From positions 175,778,933-175,842,932 of the forward strand of contig NC_081824.1 of NCBI RefSeq assembly GCF_030867095.1: DNA of 64,000 nucleotides, given 5' to 3'. Below are positions 13,383-23,154 of the stretch, piece after piece. The first letter of the stretch is position 1; each line of letters starts with the position of its first letter. The position numbers and the translations under genes are program-made. The notes beneath the pieces were generated by a model. It did no database searches, was not told the origin of the DNA, and saw nothing but the letters and a program-made list of their open reading frames with translations. Origin of the DNA: Alligator mississippiensis. Its lineage: Eukaryota; Chordata; Crocodylia; Alligatoridae.

Positions 13383-13553
13383 AACAACCAAAATGTTTCA
13401 AGTCAGGTCAAATCAACTCAAAACCAAATACTTTATTTCATTTTTTTTTTCTGATTAAAAATTGAAACATTTCACCAAAATCAAAACTCAGTTTTGCAGG
13501 AGCTACATTTTCTGTTAAAATCATTTTGGCAGAAAAATTTTCAACCAGCTCTA
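13383..13553 (-). mobile_element. AAAATTTT-rich DNA-transposon fragment ending in TAGAGCTGGT
   Basis: Read on the minus strand, the fragment begins TAGAGCTGGTTGAAAATTTT and continues with alternating GAAA/TTTC blocks, a form common to reptilian DNA-transposon fragments. Only this end is clear. The other end merges into unique sequence near 13383, so the copy may be truncated. No coding sequence. Confidence 0.4.
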
Positions 13554-14839
13554 ACAATCTGAATCGTTTGTCACCTTCCTTTTTCCTCTCCCCATATAGG
13601 GGCTCTAGATAAGTCCTGATGCTAAACTATCTAAAATTTGGCATTTCCTTTCTGTTCCCAGAGCTCAAACACTGATTTGCCCCAGGGCCTTAACCTTTTT
13701 TCATCTCACTGTTTCAAGTCTCCCTGCCCTACTATGTCCACTATCCTTCAGCTAAAATAACCATCTTATCTCATTGCACTAAGTGTGTGATACTACTGAA
13801 TTTCTGCAGGTTTCCTGTCTCTTTCTTCAGCAACTGAAAGTATGATGAATAATCATCCACTTAAGTCAGTTTTCATAATTTCTCTTATTTTGCATACCCA
13901 GATGGAAAAAAACATCCTGGGTTATTGTCTTTGTTATTACCTGTATCTCATTCTGGATAAGACAAATGACAAAGTAGAAGCCAAGCCAAAAAACCATAGG
14001 AAAGAATCATGGACGTTTACCGTTGTGAAGTACTGAACTCACTTGTGAACTTGTGGAATCTCTCCAAGTGGGATCTAAACAAGCAAAGATGTAATGTTCT
14101 TGCTGAAATAGTACAGGGGGTCAGACTGTAAGGAGGAGTTGAAATTGCTATTGGAGCAGAAGGAATAAGTATATATGCAAGCACGGTGAGAAGATGGAAA
14201 AGTTTAAATGCAGATAAAGATGGCATGAGAAGTAGGTACTTAGTTTCACTAGCTTCATTCTGAGAATCATGCCACAGCAGCAAGCAAATTGAGAAGTAAT
14301 ACAGTTACTGTGTTGCTAATACAGCTGTGTTATTAATACAACACAATTACTAGAGATTCTAGGGAAAGTGTATTTCATAAAAGAAAATATAGAAATACTT
14401 TCTTTTATGTCCATCAGATTGAAAACTTGTTTAGAAAGGAAAGGTTTTTTGTTGGATTATCGGAACTAGAGGTGGCGAAGAAGGGAGCAAATATAGGAGG
14501 AGATTCTACAGAGAATCCATCAAAGGGGAATGAAGAATCCATTTAAATGAAGCAAGCAAAGGAAATATAATTCAATATTAAGCCGAGTAACACAGAGAGA
14601 ACTACTAAGTGTATGACAGAGATACTGCAATTGACAAAATGTGAGAGAGACCCATGGTGCCAAACTGGCCATGACATTGCAATAGGCTATATTTTCAAAC
14701 GTTAACCATGAAAAAGTACAAAACCCATAGCTGCTCATGTAGATCAGATGATGACACATGTATCTGCTTTACACATACATATGTGAGTGTTGAGTGCCCG
14801 TAGATGCAGTCATTTTGCAAACAGTCCTAAAAGCTGCAT

Positions 14840-15365
14840 CAGAATTTTGTGCATCAAGGCTAGGGACAAAAATTACACATAAACTGGTATAAGTGATCAG
14901 AAACTGGTTCAGATCTGTAACACAACAGAAGTTCATTCACACAAACTGCTTTCAAAATGGCCAACACCAGTCGGTTTAAGATAAACCTGAATGGATATAG
15001 TATCAGACTTAACTGATTTAGGTTAAATTGGTCTATTGAACTTCTGTCCCAAATCCTCTTCAGAGTCAAATTAACTCACATTCCCCTGGCATCCCATGAT
15101 GCTTTGCACCTCCCCTGCAAGTCCCTCTTTGAAGGGTGGGCAGGCTAGCCTTGCCCCAAGCTGTCCTCTCCAGCCAAGCAGAGAGGTTCCCCAGCTTCTG
15201 ACCTGGGCCACTGCAGGCATGTGCCTGCATTTCTGGAATCAAAAGTGAATGTCTTTTCACTTGCTTCTCAGTTCAGTTTACACAACTTAGCCTAACATGC
15301 AAGGACTGAATCAATTCAGCCTCTGGCTTTTGACTGTTTGTACTTAGCCCAAGAGCTTCTCTGTA
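14840..15365. repeat. Unclassified interspersed repeat
   Basis: An internally structured block with direct echoes (AAACTGGTATAAG, CAGAAACTGGTTCAGATCTG, GTCGGTTTAAGATAAACC) followed by a GC-richer part containing 'CATCCCATGATGCTTTGCACC'. The right part ends with a CAGTTTACACAACTTAG-like phrase that weakly mirrors AATTACACATAAACTG on the left. The reading as a non-autonomous DNA element is tentative. Confidence 0.35.
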
Positions 15366-16946
15366 CTTTATAAAACATCAAATTGGCTAATGTTCTCTCT
15401 TGTTTCATGATCATTCTTAGGTCCAATATACAATGCTAAATTCCCCAAGCCATTTATGATACTCCTCCTTTACACTGCTCATCTGGCCTTTGGTCAGCAT
15501 GTCATGTAGCTTTACACATCTTATGCAAGTTTATTGTTACTGCACCTTAATGAGTCTATCAGGCACATTGTCACAAGCAGATGAAGAGGTTTCCCTTTTC
15601 TGATCTTACAGCATGTACTATCTCAAGCCTGAGGGAGGAGTAATTGAGGTTGAGTGGCAGCTAGGTCTTCTGCCCATGTTATGAAATTAGATATCTTGAT
15701 TGACTGTGGAGATATTCAGCATGTCTGTGTGCCTGATGAAATCCCTGGAATTCTTGGCATTTATTGTTTTCATACCAGTAGACATAAGCAATACCTGTAA
15801 ATAATGTTCACTGCATCTTATTTCAGAAATGCACCAAGAAAATACTGTGTGATACAGACTGAAAAGTAGATTTAAAATAGGAAAGAAAAGGTTAAGAGTT
15901 CAGTATTTGGAGAATGATCAATACGTAAAAGCACCGAATGGTAGAACTAAAACTTAACTGCCTTTAACATCCCTTGCAACCAAGTTATTTTGAGCAGCAT
16001 ATCATTTCAGAATTAATATGTCTGCTGTTGGTACAGATTTGAGGGATGGAGTGCAATAAACCCAAAGTTATTTTACAAACCAGCCTAAAATAGACTCATT
16101 TTATAGGCTAAAAAAGCTACTCAGTTCATTTTAAAGATAGTGAAACTAACACCCTAATTTATAGACTGATTCATCAGAATTTCAAACTTTCTCAGAAAAC
16201 TTTTCTTTTGAGTAGCAAGTATGGAGTTACAGACCATTTAAAGTGTTAGTATTTATTCATTATGGAGAATAAAATGAAGCTAATATAAACTGTTTTACCA
16301 TCTCTGTGAACCTTGTATTTCGTACAAGTTCCTGAAAAAAGGCAAATAAAGAGCTTATCCATTTCCAATACTTTGACTTCCTCTAAGTGACTTGTTTGCG
16401 TCAGAGGTGCCACATATGAAGCTTTTTCAAAAACTGAATAAATTCAACTAATGTACGTTGGGCTTCAAATGTGGAATATCAAATATATAATGCCACAGCC
16501 AGTGACGTAACCCCATTTTCCAGTGTTCATCACTATCTCTGGATCTAAAATACTGCTATATCAAAACTAAAGGAATTAAAATACAAAGAAAAAGGGGTAA
16601 AAGGGGAACAGTTGTGAATGATTCACTGAAATGCCCTAGAAAATATTTTGGCTGAAAGACTAAAGGATTTCTGGGATATATACAATTTGAAATAAAAAAT
16701 GGAATCTAGAGTTTCTCTGGTACAAGAGGAGGACATTAGTATTGACCACATTAAAAATGTTGTATGTGACTGTAATCAATCTATCAAAAAATAGTCACTG
16801 CTGAAATTAAAAGGTGGAAACATAGCGATTTACTCAGACTTCTGAAAATCAGGCCATTTATTTGTGTATCTAAGCATGGATTTGGCTAACTTTTGCTTCC
16901 TGGGGTTTTTTGTTTTCTTGGTTCTTAAATATGGACAGGGCAAACT

Positions 16947-16990
16947 CATGCACACACGTACGTACACGCACACATGCACATACACGCACG
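16947..16990. repeat. Degenerate (CA)n/(CGTA) microsatellite
   Basis: CACA/TACG/CGCA mixed dinucleotide tract just upstream of the candidate exon at 17038. It lies further upstream than the branch-point/pyrimidine tract. Confidence 0.8.
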
Positions 16991-17037
16991 TTCTGAGTTT
17001 GTTCCTTGCTAACCATTAGCTTTCTTTTTCCCACCAG

Positions 17038-17101
17038 GGCTTATTTCAAAACATTTGTACCTCAGTTCCAGGAGGCAGCATTTGCCAATGGAAAACTCTA
17101 G
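17038..17101 (+). CDS. Candidate terminal coding exon of an unrecognised gene
   Basis: Seen directly: a TGCTAAC branch-point-like motif at about 17008-17014, a pyrimidine tract, and CCACCAG ending at 17037. After one base, a 20-codon frame runs from GCT (17039) to a TAG stop at 17099-17101. The peptide begins AYFKT and ends [15 protein letters not shown], with balanced, protein-like composition. The first base completes a codon from the preceding exon, so that exon should end two bases into a codon. A 3'-UTR-like stretch with AATAAA at 17758-17763 follows. The C-terminal GKL is only a weak match to a peroxisomal PTS1 tripeptide. I do not recognise the protein. A 20-codon run is short enough to arise by chance, so the call rests on the combined splice and poly(A) signals. 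The longer ORF at 17055-17270 is in another frame and has no support. Confidence 0.35.
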
Positions 17102-17785
17102 GAAACACCAGACTTTGAGATGGTGCCAGATAGATTCTTACATCCACATGCACACAAGAGGACCTCCTGGAAGTGGGTTGGAACATCTATATGTGCTTTT
17201 TGCTGCTGGAATGGTTTTGATTACTACAGATTTCATCGGATCTGTGAAACGAAGGACCTTATCTGGCTAACTTTACCCTAAATATTTGATATTACTTCCC
17301 TCGTTCTCTTCTACTATCACCATTTCTTTATATGTCCACCGGATTAAATTTTTTAAAAAGTGTTTAGATATGATACCATTTTCCTGTGACAGTAATGTCC
17401 TATGTGATGCCCTGTTTCAGAAATGCTTGTCTTTCAGGCAGTGGTGTAATTTTTCTTTCTAAGCAATGTTCTCCATTTTCTGAGCCTTTGTATGTTTGAG
17501 TTACTATTTTTCAGCGTATCCTAAGAACATGTAACTGCCATACATACTAGAATGCCTCGTGGACTATATAGTGCCATATTCTGCCTCTGACATTTGCCTA
17601 TATTTATGGTTCTTATCCATACACGTATGGATGTGAGTCATGCAATTTACACAGTGCCTTTCAAGTGAGTTTAATGTTAACAACATTTTTTAACATCACA
17701 GTTGAAAGTTCATCATGTATTGAATGCAGTGTCCTTATGTTGTTGGTTAGTTTAAGCAATAAAGTTTAAGGTGGTTAATTAATAT
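17102..17785 (+). other. Putative 3' UTR with AATAAA poly(A) signal
   Basis: If the exon at 17038-17101 is real, this is its 3' UTR: AT-rich, no frame, with a canonical AATAAA at 17758-17763 and a T/G-rich stretch (TTGCTTTAG, GTCTGTTG) within about 60 bases downstream. Length of roughly 0.7 kb is ordinary. It depends entirely on the exon call. Confidence 0.3.
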
Positions 17786-17789
17786 TCAT

Positions 17790-18790
17790 CATTATTGCTA
17801 AGAAAAGTCTGTTGCTTTAGTATTAAAAGTTCAGTCACCAACTGTGTAAGTTAAGTTGACAAAACAAACCTCCTTCATAGACCTACAGCTTTGTAGGTAA
17901 CAGTTATAGTAATACAGCTGTGAGTGTATTTAATCGAAGACTTGCAGTTAGAATCAGCACATTTACTTTTTGAAAAGAAAAAGAAGACATCGTTTTTCCT
18001 AATACAGAAATGGTAAATGCAGAATCCCAACCACTCATCTTCCCCTTCCTGTGATATGTTATGGAAGGCCAGATCTAGCTGACTCTTAATGGTGTCACTT
18101 CCCAAATTAATTGTAAATAGACAGGGTACTTTCCAGCATGGAATAAAATAAAGTTCATATGTTGTTATAAATGTCATGTGGAAAAAGTGCCTTGCTTCTC
18201 CTAAGTGGTACAGAACTAAACAAATGGTACAGAGTTGATGAAGCTCTGCTAAAACATCCATTTGGAAGTTAATATATCACCATATAGTAGCTGCCTATCT
18301 TAATAGAATCATATAAAACTATTTGATTGGCAGTATTACCCTTGTGTACACATAACTGGGTTTTTTTTAAAGAAACCTATTCTTTACAAGAGGAATATAT
18401 GACCAAGGAATCCATGTGCTCTTTCTAAATTAACAAATTCTTCTAATTGGGTTTGTACCTGAAAAGTATCTTCCCTAACAAATTTATGCAAAGAAGAAAA
18501 AAATGAAGAAAAAGTTTCCCCGTATATGACTGAAAAGCTCAGTCAGTCAGGAATTGAAGACCAAATAGAAGTCATGGCTACGTCAGAATCCTTTCTTCAA
18601 GTCTGCAGAAAAGGTAACGGAGTCTATCCTCTGACCAATACCCTAGGATTACTGATGTATCAAGTGAGGTGTATAAACAGCCTGCAAGGGCCTTCAGATA
18701 ACTTTCCCCTTACATGCGCACCATGTTGGTCTGCTGAAGGCAAAATAAAACCTAGTAACAGTTATGGAAAGTTATTACAAAGCATGTATG
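17790..18790. other. AT-rich non-coding stretch
   Basis: No gene or named repeat. A 128-codon minus-strand open run (17875-18261) has no motif and no initiator context that I can support. Confidence 0.4.
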
Positions 18791-18793
18791 GAA

Positions 18794-19978
18794 AAGGGGT
18801 TGGCAACATTTTCTGGCAGGGGGGCTGGAATGACCCAACTTCAGTCATAAGTAGGTGGCCTACTATTCAGCTGCAGCGTGGCACAGCAAAAGCCCCCATT
18901 CACCAGAGCCCATGCCAACTGACTGCAGTGTGGCATGAGCAGAGCTCCCCCTCCACCAGAGACTCAGGATCCCAGCTGTAGCTTTCCATGCCTCTCCCCC
19001 TGAGCGTTGCACGTCTGGATCTCCTTCGAACCTCACCGTCGCCTTCTGGGTTGCATGGCCAGGCTACTGGGAGCGGCCTTGGGTCAGCTCCCCCAGGGGT
19101 CTCGCCTGCTACATCTTTAGTGTTGATTGGTTCTTTTAGCAGGAGGAAGATGTTTGATCCCATCTCCCCAGTACTCTCCCTTGGTCAGCCTCGTGATTAT
19201 TGTTTCTCAGGGTTCCACCTCCCCTACACCCCGCCTAACGCCAATTGTGATGTTATCCGTCAGGGCTGGTGTTCTGGCCCTCACTAACACTCAGTTTCTT
19301 AAGGGCTGTGGCTGTGGGCTACAGATGGTACTGGCACTGAGCATCGACCGCCGCCCTTCAGTGTTCCCTGGTTCACGGGATGTCGGCCTCTGCCCAGGCT
19401 TCAGGTCCCCTTGATGGGTTGCCCCCTTCCCAGTTTCGGTACCTGTTGCCCATTGTCTGCATCCAGGTTTGGGCTCCGTTGTCTTTGCCAGTGTCCCAAT
19501 CACCACTGCTGCTGGCCTCTGCCCACGCCGGTCTCATAGGTGACTCGCTGGGCCCTAGCTGGCCCGCTTTGTCTCCCGTGGTTTCCCCTCTGGGGTGCCA
19601 CCACATCTCCTTTGCTGCCGGCCGCTCGGTCATCTTCAACCTCTCTGAGCCAGGTGGGAACTCCTCTTCCTGTTCCCCCGGCTTCCTTCCTGCCGGGCCT
19701 TTTTATCTCGGCGCTGGGTGGCCACTTGGCCAATTGCCCCTGGCACGCTTTTACAAAGTGCACCCAAACAGACACGGGAGCCGTTCCTGGCTTCTCCCGG
19801 CTCTACCGCGGGTTTTCCTTTTGATCTTGAACCGCGGCGTCCCACGGCCTCTCTCCGGCTTCAGGTAAGTTTTCTCCACACCAGCCATTCCCAGCCCATG
19901 CCACTGAAAGCTGCTGAAGCCACAGTTCGATCTGGGCCAGATCCAAAAGCTCTGTGAGCCATCTGTTGCCAACTCCTA
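18794..19978. mobile_element. hAT-like element with CpG-rich interior
   Basis: The left end reads AAGGGGTTGGCAACATTTTC. The right end, read inward on the minus strand, is TAGGAGTTGGCAACAGATGG. Both fit the hAT terminal form CAGGGGTTGGCAAC with small changes. The next bases inside each end (GGGGGCTGGAATGACCC on the left; ATGGCTCACAG...GATCTGGCCCAG on the right) are also typical of hAT interiors. I find no 8-bp duplication, so the copy is old or its ends are eroded. The middle (about 18990-19868) is strongly CpG-rich and may be a later insertion. ORFs up to 162 codons overlap on both strands with no recognisable domain; none resembles a transposase. Confidence 0.55.
18990..19868 (+). promoter_or_regulatory. 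CpG-island-like segment ending in a consensus splice donor
   Basis: By eye there are about 40 CpGs in roughly 870 bp, far above the surroundings. CCAAT-like (GGCCAATTG, about 19729) and TATA-like (CTTTTTATC, about 19698) elements are present. The segment ends at CAG|GTAAGT (about 19864-19871), a perfect 5' splice site on the plus strand. It could be a young insertion such as a solo LTR (I could not find matching ends), the GC-rich inside of the hAT, or a transposon-derived promoter with first exon. No protein is recognised. Confidence 0.3.
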
Positions 19979-20282
19979 AATTAGCCAGTCAGTTGCAACA
20001 GTCACAAATCTGCACTTTTTCAGGTATAATTCAAACCACTCTTTCATTCACCAAGAATATTTTCATTGCTGTGAGGATATAGAAGGGAATATAGAAGACA
20101 TTTATTTTTCTGTTGAAATATAAGGTCTTGTCCTAGTGTTCTGCTGTGTCTCGAAAAGAAAATGCCATAAGAGCTTGACTAAGAAACTACAGATAAAATT
20201 ATATAACTTTTATACCACAATGCATGTACAATCTATTTATTAATTTGTAAACTGTTGTGCCCATCTTTTTTTAGGAGAAGCT

Positions 20283-20475
20283 GGGCACTTCTCCATAAGA
20301 CGCTAAATTCACAGTAGACTAATTCTACTTATTAACATGTCACAGCAAAAGCCATGCTAATGCACTTTAGAATTAGTCTGCTGTGCACTAGCGTCACTGA
20401 AAAGGTAAGCACCAGCGCTTCTGTGCAGTAGTGCTGGTTACTGTGTATTTAGTTAGTACCTGTGTAAACGTGCCC
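20283..20475. mobile_element. MITE with 3-bp TSD 'GCT' (Chompy-like), copy 2
   Basis: Left end GGGCACTTCTCCATAAG; right end, read inward, GGGCACGTTTACACAGG. Flanked by GCT at 20280-20282 and 20476-20478. It is 193 bp with an internal palindromic core (TAATTCTA/TAGAATTA around 20320-20375). No coding capacity. Confidence 0.65.
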
Positions 20476-20791
20476 GCTGAGAAGGTTCACTTAAGAATAT
20501 CTAGATTTTTTTATTACTTGGTGGCACCAGTAATTATCTCTCTTTTCTGGTTATCCCTATAGATCAGAAAGTGTCATGATGTCGAAAGCTAATAGTAACC
20601 AATATGTATTTCACTATACAATTACCTGCATAATTTTAGCCAAAAGCATATCCTTAACAATAGTCCTAGTATTTTGGATAATGGACTGCTCCTTTATTAT
20701 TGTCTCAGTATTCCAAAATTATCCTAAGATACCACTAGAAAGGGCTACAAAATCAAATGTTAAATATATTCAAGTTTACTAATATCTAGGG

Positions 20792-21121
20792 CAGGGGTTT
20801 TCAACCTTTTTTAAGACGTGTGCCCTTCTGGTGGGTACCCCTCCTGGACTGTACCCTACGGACGAGCGGGTGAGGGGGGTCCCCCAGAGGCTGGTTGATG
20901 GAGGGAGGGGAGGATGCTGGCGCAGCCACTGCTGCCAATGCATGCTGCTGCTGTGCACCCCCACCTGCTGCCACCATGAGCCGTGGCCTGCAGGCAGCAA
21001 CAGGTGTGTGGCAGCGGTGGCAGCATGTGGCGGTGCGCTTCCCAAGTACCCGCACTTCTCCGCACCGCCACCGCATACCCCCTGAGGCCCTTTCCCAAGT
21101 ACCCCTGGTTGACAACCCCTG
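20792..21121. mobile_element. Non-autonomous hAT with perfect 8-bp TSD, nested in a MITE
   Basis: Ends are CAGGGGTTTTCAACC (left) and GGTTGACAACCCCTG (right), near-perfect terminal inverted repeats. They are flanked by the 8-bp direct repeat ATCTAGGG at 20784-20791 and 21122-21129. An 8-bp duplication and CAGGGG termini are diagnostic of the hAT superfamily. The 330-bp body is GC-rich with GCTG/CAGC runs and has no transposase. The right duplication overlaps the first bases of the MITE at 21128, so this hAT inserted after that MITE was in place. Confidence 0.85.
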
Positions 21122-21127
21122 ATCTAG

Positions 21128-21450
21128 GGGCATCTTTACATGTGCTCCAAGGATGGGAGGGGGTTGCTTTAATTAGTGTGTCTCTGAGAGCTGCTCTAAT
21201 TAAAGCACCTGCAGCATCTTGTGTATTCAGCATCCTGCACTTCAAAATGGCAATGGGGGTGCTTTAACTAAAGCTCATTCATCAAACTTTAGTTAAACCA
21301 CTGCCGCTGCCATTTGAAGTGCAAGGGTGCTGAATACACGAGACACGGAGGCTGCACATGCATTCTAGCAGGCTTGATTAATTTAGTCTGCTCTGACGCA
21401 CTGTAATTACAGCGCATTGGAGCAGTCTCCCTGCATGTCTACAGGCACCC
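21128..21450. mobile_element. MITE with 3-bp TSD 'TAG' (Chompy-like), copy 3, split at its edge by a hAT
   Basis: Left end GGGCATCTTTACATGTGC; right end, inward, GGGTGCCTGTAGACATGC. TAG lies at 21125-21127 and 21451-21453. The core is a long palindrome: 'CAGCATCCTGCACTTCAAAATGGC' on one side is mirrored by 'GCCATTTGAAGTGCAAGGGTGCTG' on the other, with 'TTTAACTAAAG'/'CTTTAGTTAAA' at the centre. The core is shared with the copies at 10.3 and 22.9 kb. An earlier copy of its left flank and first bases sits before the hAT at 20784-20791. Confidence 0.75.
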
Positions 21451-21784
21451 TAGGTGTTTACTAACTTGTGACAAGAATTGATGATTTCAGTCAAGTTCCT
21501 AATTGATCAGATGCTCCACACTCCACACGCTAGAAGTGAAACCAATTAACGTATTTTCTGTCATCTATCAGAGGCCAGTGATTGAATAGACATTATATGG
21601 AAATTTTTATCTTCACTGGCATTCTCTTAAAGTTAGAAATGAAGTGAGTCACCTTCCATTCAAAGAAAATTTTCTTTCCTCTTTCTTAGATAAATGTAAC
21701 TTCAGTCTCCAGGCTCACCATTTTGGAATTTTACAGATTTTTTAATGTATTCTATTCCTAAATAGTATGAGTATTTATTTTATT

Positions 21785-21910
21785 CTAGAGCAATGCTTCT
21801 CAAACTGTGCTCTTTGGACCACCAGCATTTCACAGAGCTCATTATGCTGGTTCACAGAATAATGTATTTTGAGAACTAAGCAGTGAAAGAACTGAGATGC
21901 TGGGAGGAAA
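21785..21910. mobile_element. hAT (Charlie-like) terminal fragment
   Basis: Begins near AGCAATGCTTCTCAAACTGTG, followed by CTTTGGACCACCAGCATTTCACAGAGCTC, and later TTTTGAGAACTAAGCAGTG. This matches the 'CAGTGCTTCTCAAACTGTGGTCC...' type of hAT end. Related sequence may continue to about 22215 ('GGTGATCTGCTGCCA', 'TTTTGAAAAA'). No 8-bp duplication was found. Confidence 0.4.
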
Positions 21911-22861
21911 TGTGTGGGACCATGAAGGAATCACTCTTATATATTGGTCTACAGAATGATAAAAGCCATAGAGATGGCATGTTTGAATAGTCCTACCTTA
22001 AAAAGCCACAAATATTTATTGAGATAATTACAGGTATCTACATGGGCCATGACTTATTTGCACAGAGATAATAGGGTGATCTGCTGCCAAATGATAACAT
22101 TCCTTCCAGTGAATGATAAGAATGATGACATTCTGAGTTGGGAGTGAGACCACTGGTTCTTGTGTACTTTCCTACTAGATGATAATGTTCAATTTTGAAA
22201 AATAACTGATCTAGTGTCTGCATTTTAGCTCCTGATGTATGAGAAATCACTAAACACCTTGAAATTATAGGAAACCTGTCTAAGAGTTCACTTCCAATAA
22301 ACACTTCAACAAAGGGAATGCAATTAAGCTTTCTCATAAAATTTCAAAGTATACTAAATTATGCCAACATTTGGTACAGTCTTTATTTTTCTGCCTCTTT
22401 CATCGTCTCTGCCATAACCTATGCCCAGTCTCTCTGTTCTAAAGCTGGATTAGATTTCTTTGGAAAGCTTGTTGAAGAATGATAAAATGTCTGGAAAAGT
22501 GACACAAACGGTCATGCCATGTGCTTCTTGACTCATCTTGGACTGGTTTCAGTTGTGTTGGAGCATTGGTTCGGCTCAGTCACTGCATCACCAGCATCAC
22601 TTGCAGCATGTGGAGATCTTAGAAGTCCTCCTATTCAAGCACTGACCTGGCCTGACTTAGTTTAGTTTTTGAGAGCCCCAAGATCTGGGCTGGAATTAAC
22701 ATGCATCTGTTACAAAATATATAACCAATGAACAATCTTCTTTGATAACTAGAGAGAAGTGGTTAACTGTGGTAATTTCAAGTCAGGCAGGAAGGCACCT
22801 GTGAAGTAAATTGTTGCTATGAAAGCTCATGTCTCTCTGAACTGGTTAGACTCTAGTCTAG

Positions 22862-23147
22862 GAGCACCTATACATGTGCCAGACTTCTGTTCCAATGTGT
22901 GCCAATTAGCACACTCCAGCAGCCTCTGTATCACATGTATTTAGCATCCCTGTGCTTCAAATGGCGGCGGGGGTGTTTTAACTAAAAGTCATTTGACAAG
23001 CTTTAGTAAAAGCACCCCTGTCACTATTTTCAAGCATGGGATGCTGAATATACGTGATGCTGCAGATACTTTAATTAGAGCAGCTCTCAGAGCTGCTCTT
23101 ATTAAAGCGCCCCCTCCCCCCTGCCCAGAGCATGTGTAAAGATGCCC
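22862..23147. mobile_element. MITE with 3-bp TSD 'TAG' (Chompy-like), copy 4
   Basis: Left end GAGCACCTATACATGTGC; right end, inward, GGGCATCTTTACACATGC. TAG flanks both sides (22859-22861 and 23148-23150). The core pairs 'CAGCAGCCTCTGTATCACATGTAT' with 'ATACGTGATGCTGCAG', and carries the shared 'TTTAACTAAAAG..CAAGCTTTAGT' centre. It is 286 bp with no coding capacity. Confidence 0.75.
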
Positions 23148-23154
23148 TAGGGTA

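Noticed and set aside
17055..17270. 71-codon frame overlapping the candidate exon
   Set aside because: It is in a different frame from the splice-supported one and has no independent support.
19380..19868. 162-codon plus-strand frame as a gene
   Set aside because: Pro/Ser/Leu-rich reading of CpG-rich DNA with overlapping frames on both strands; no domain. Only the splice donor at its end is of interest.
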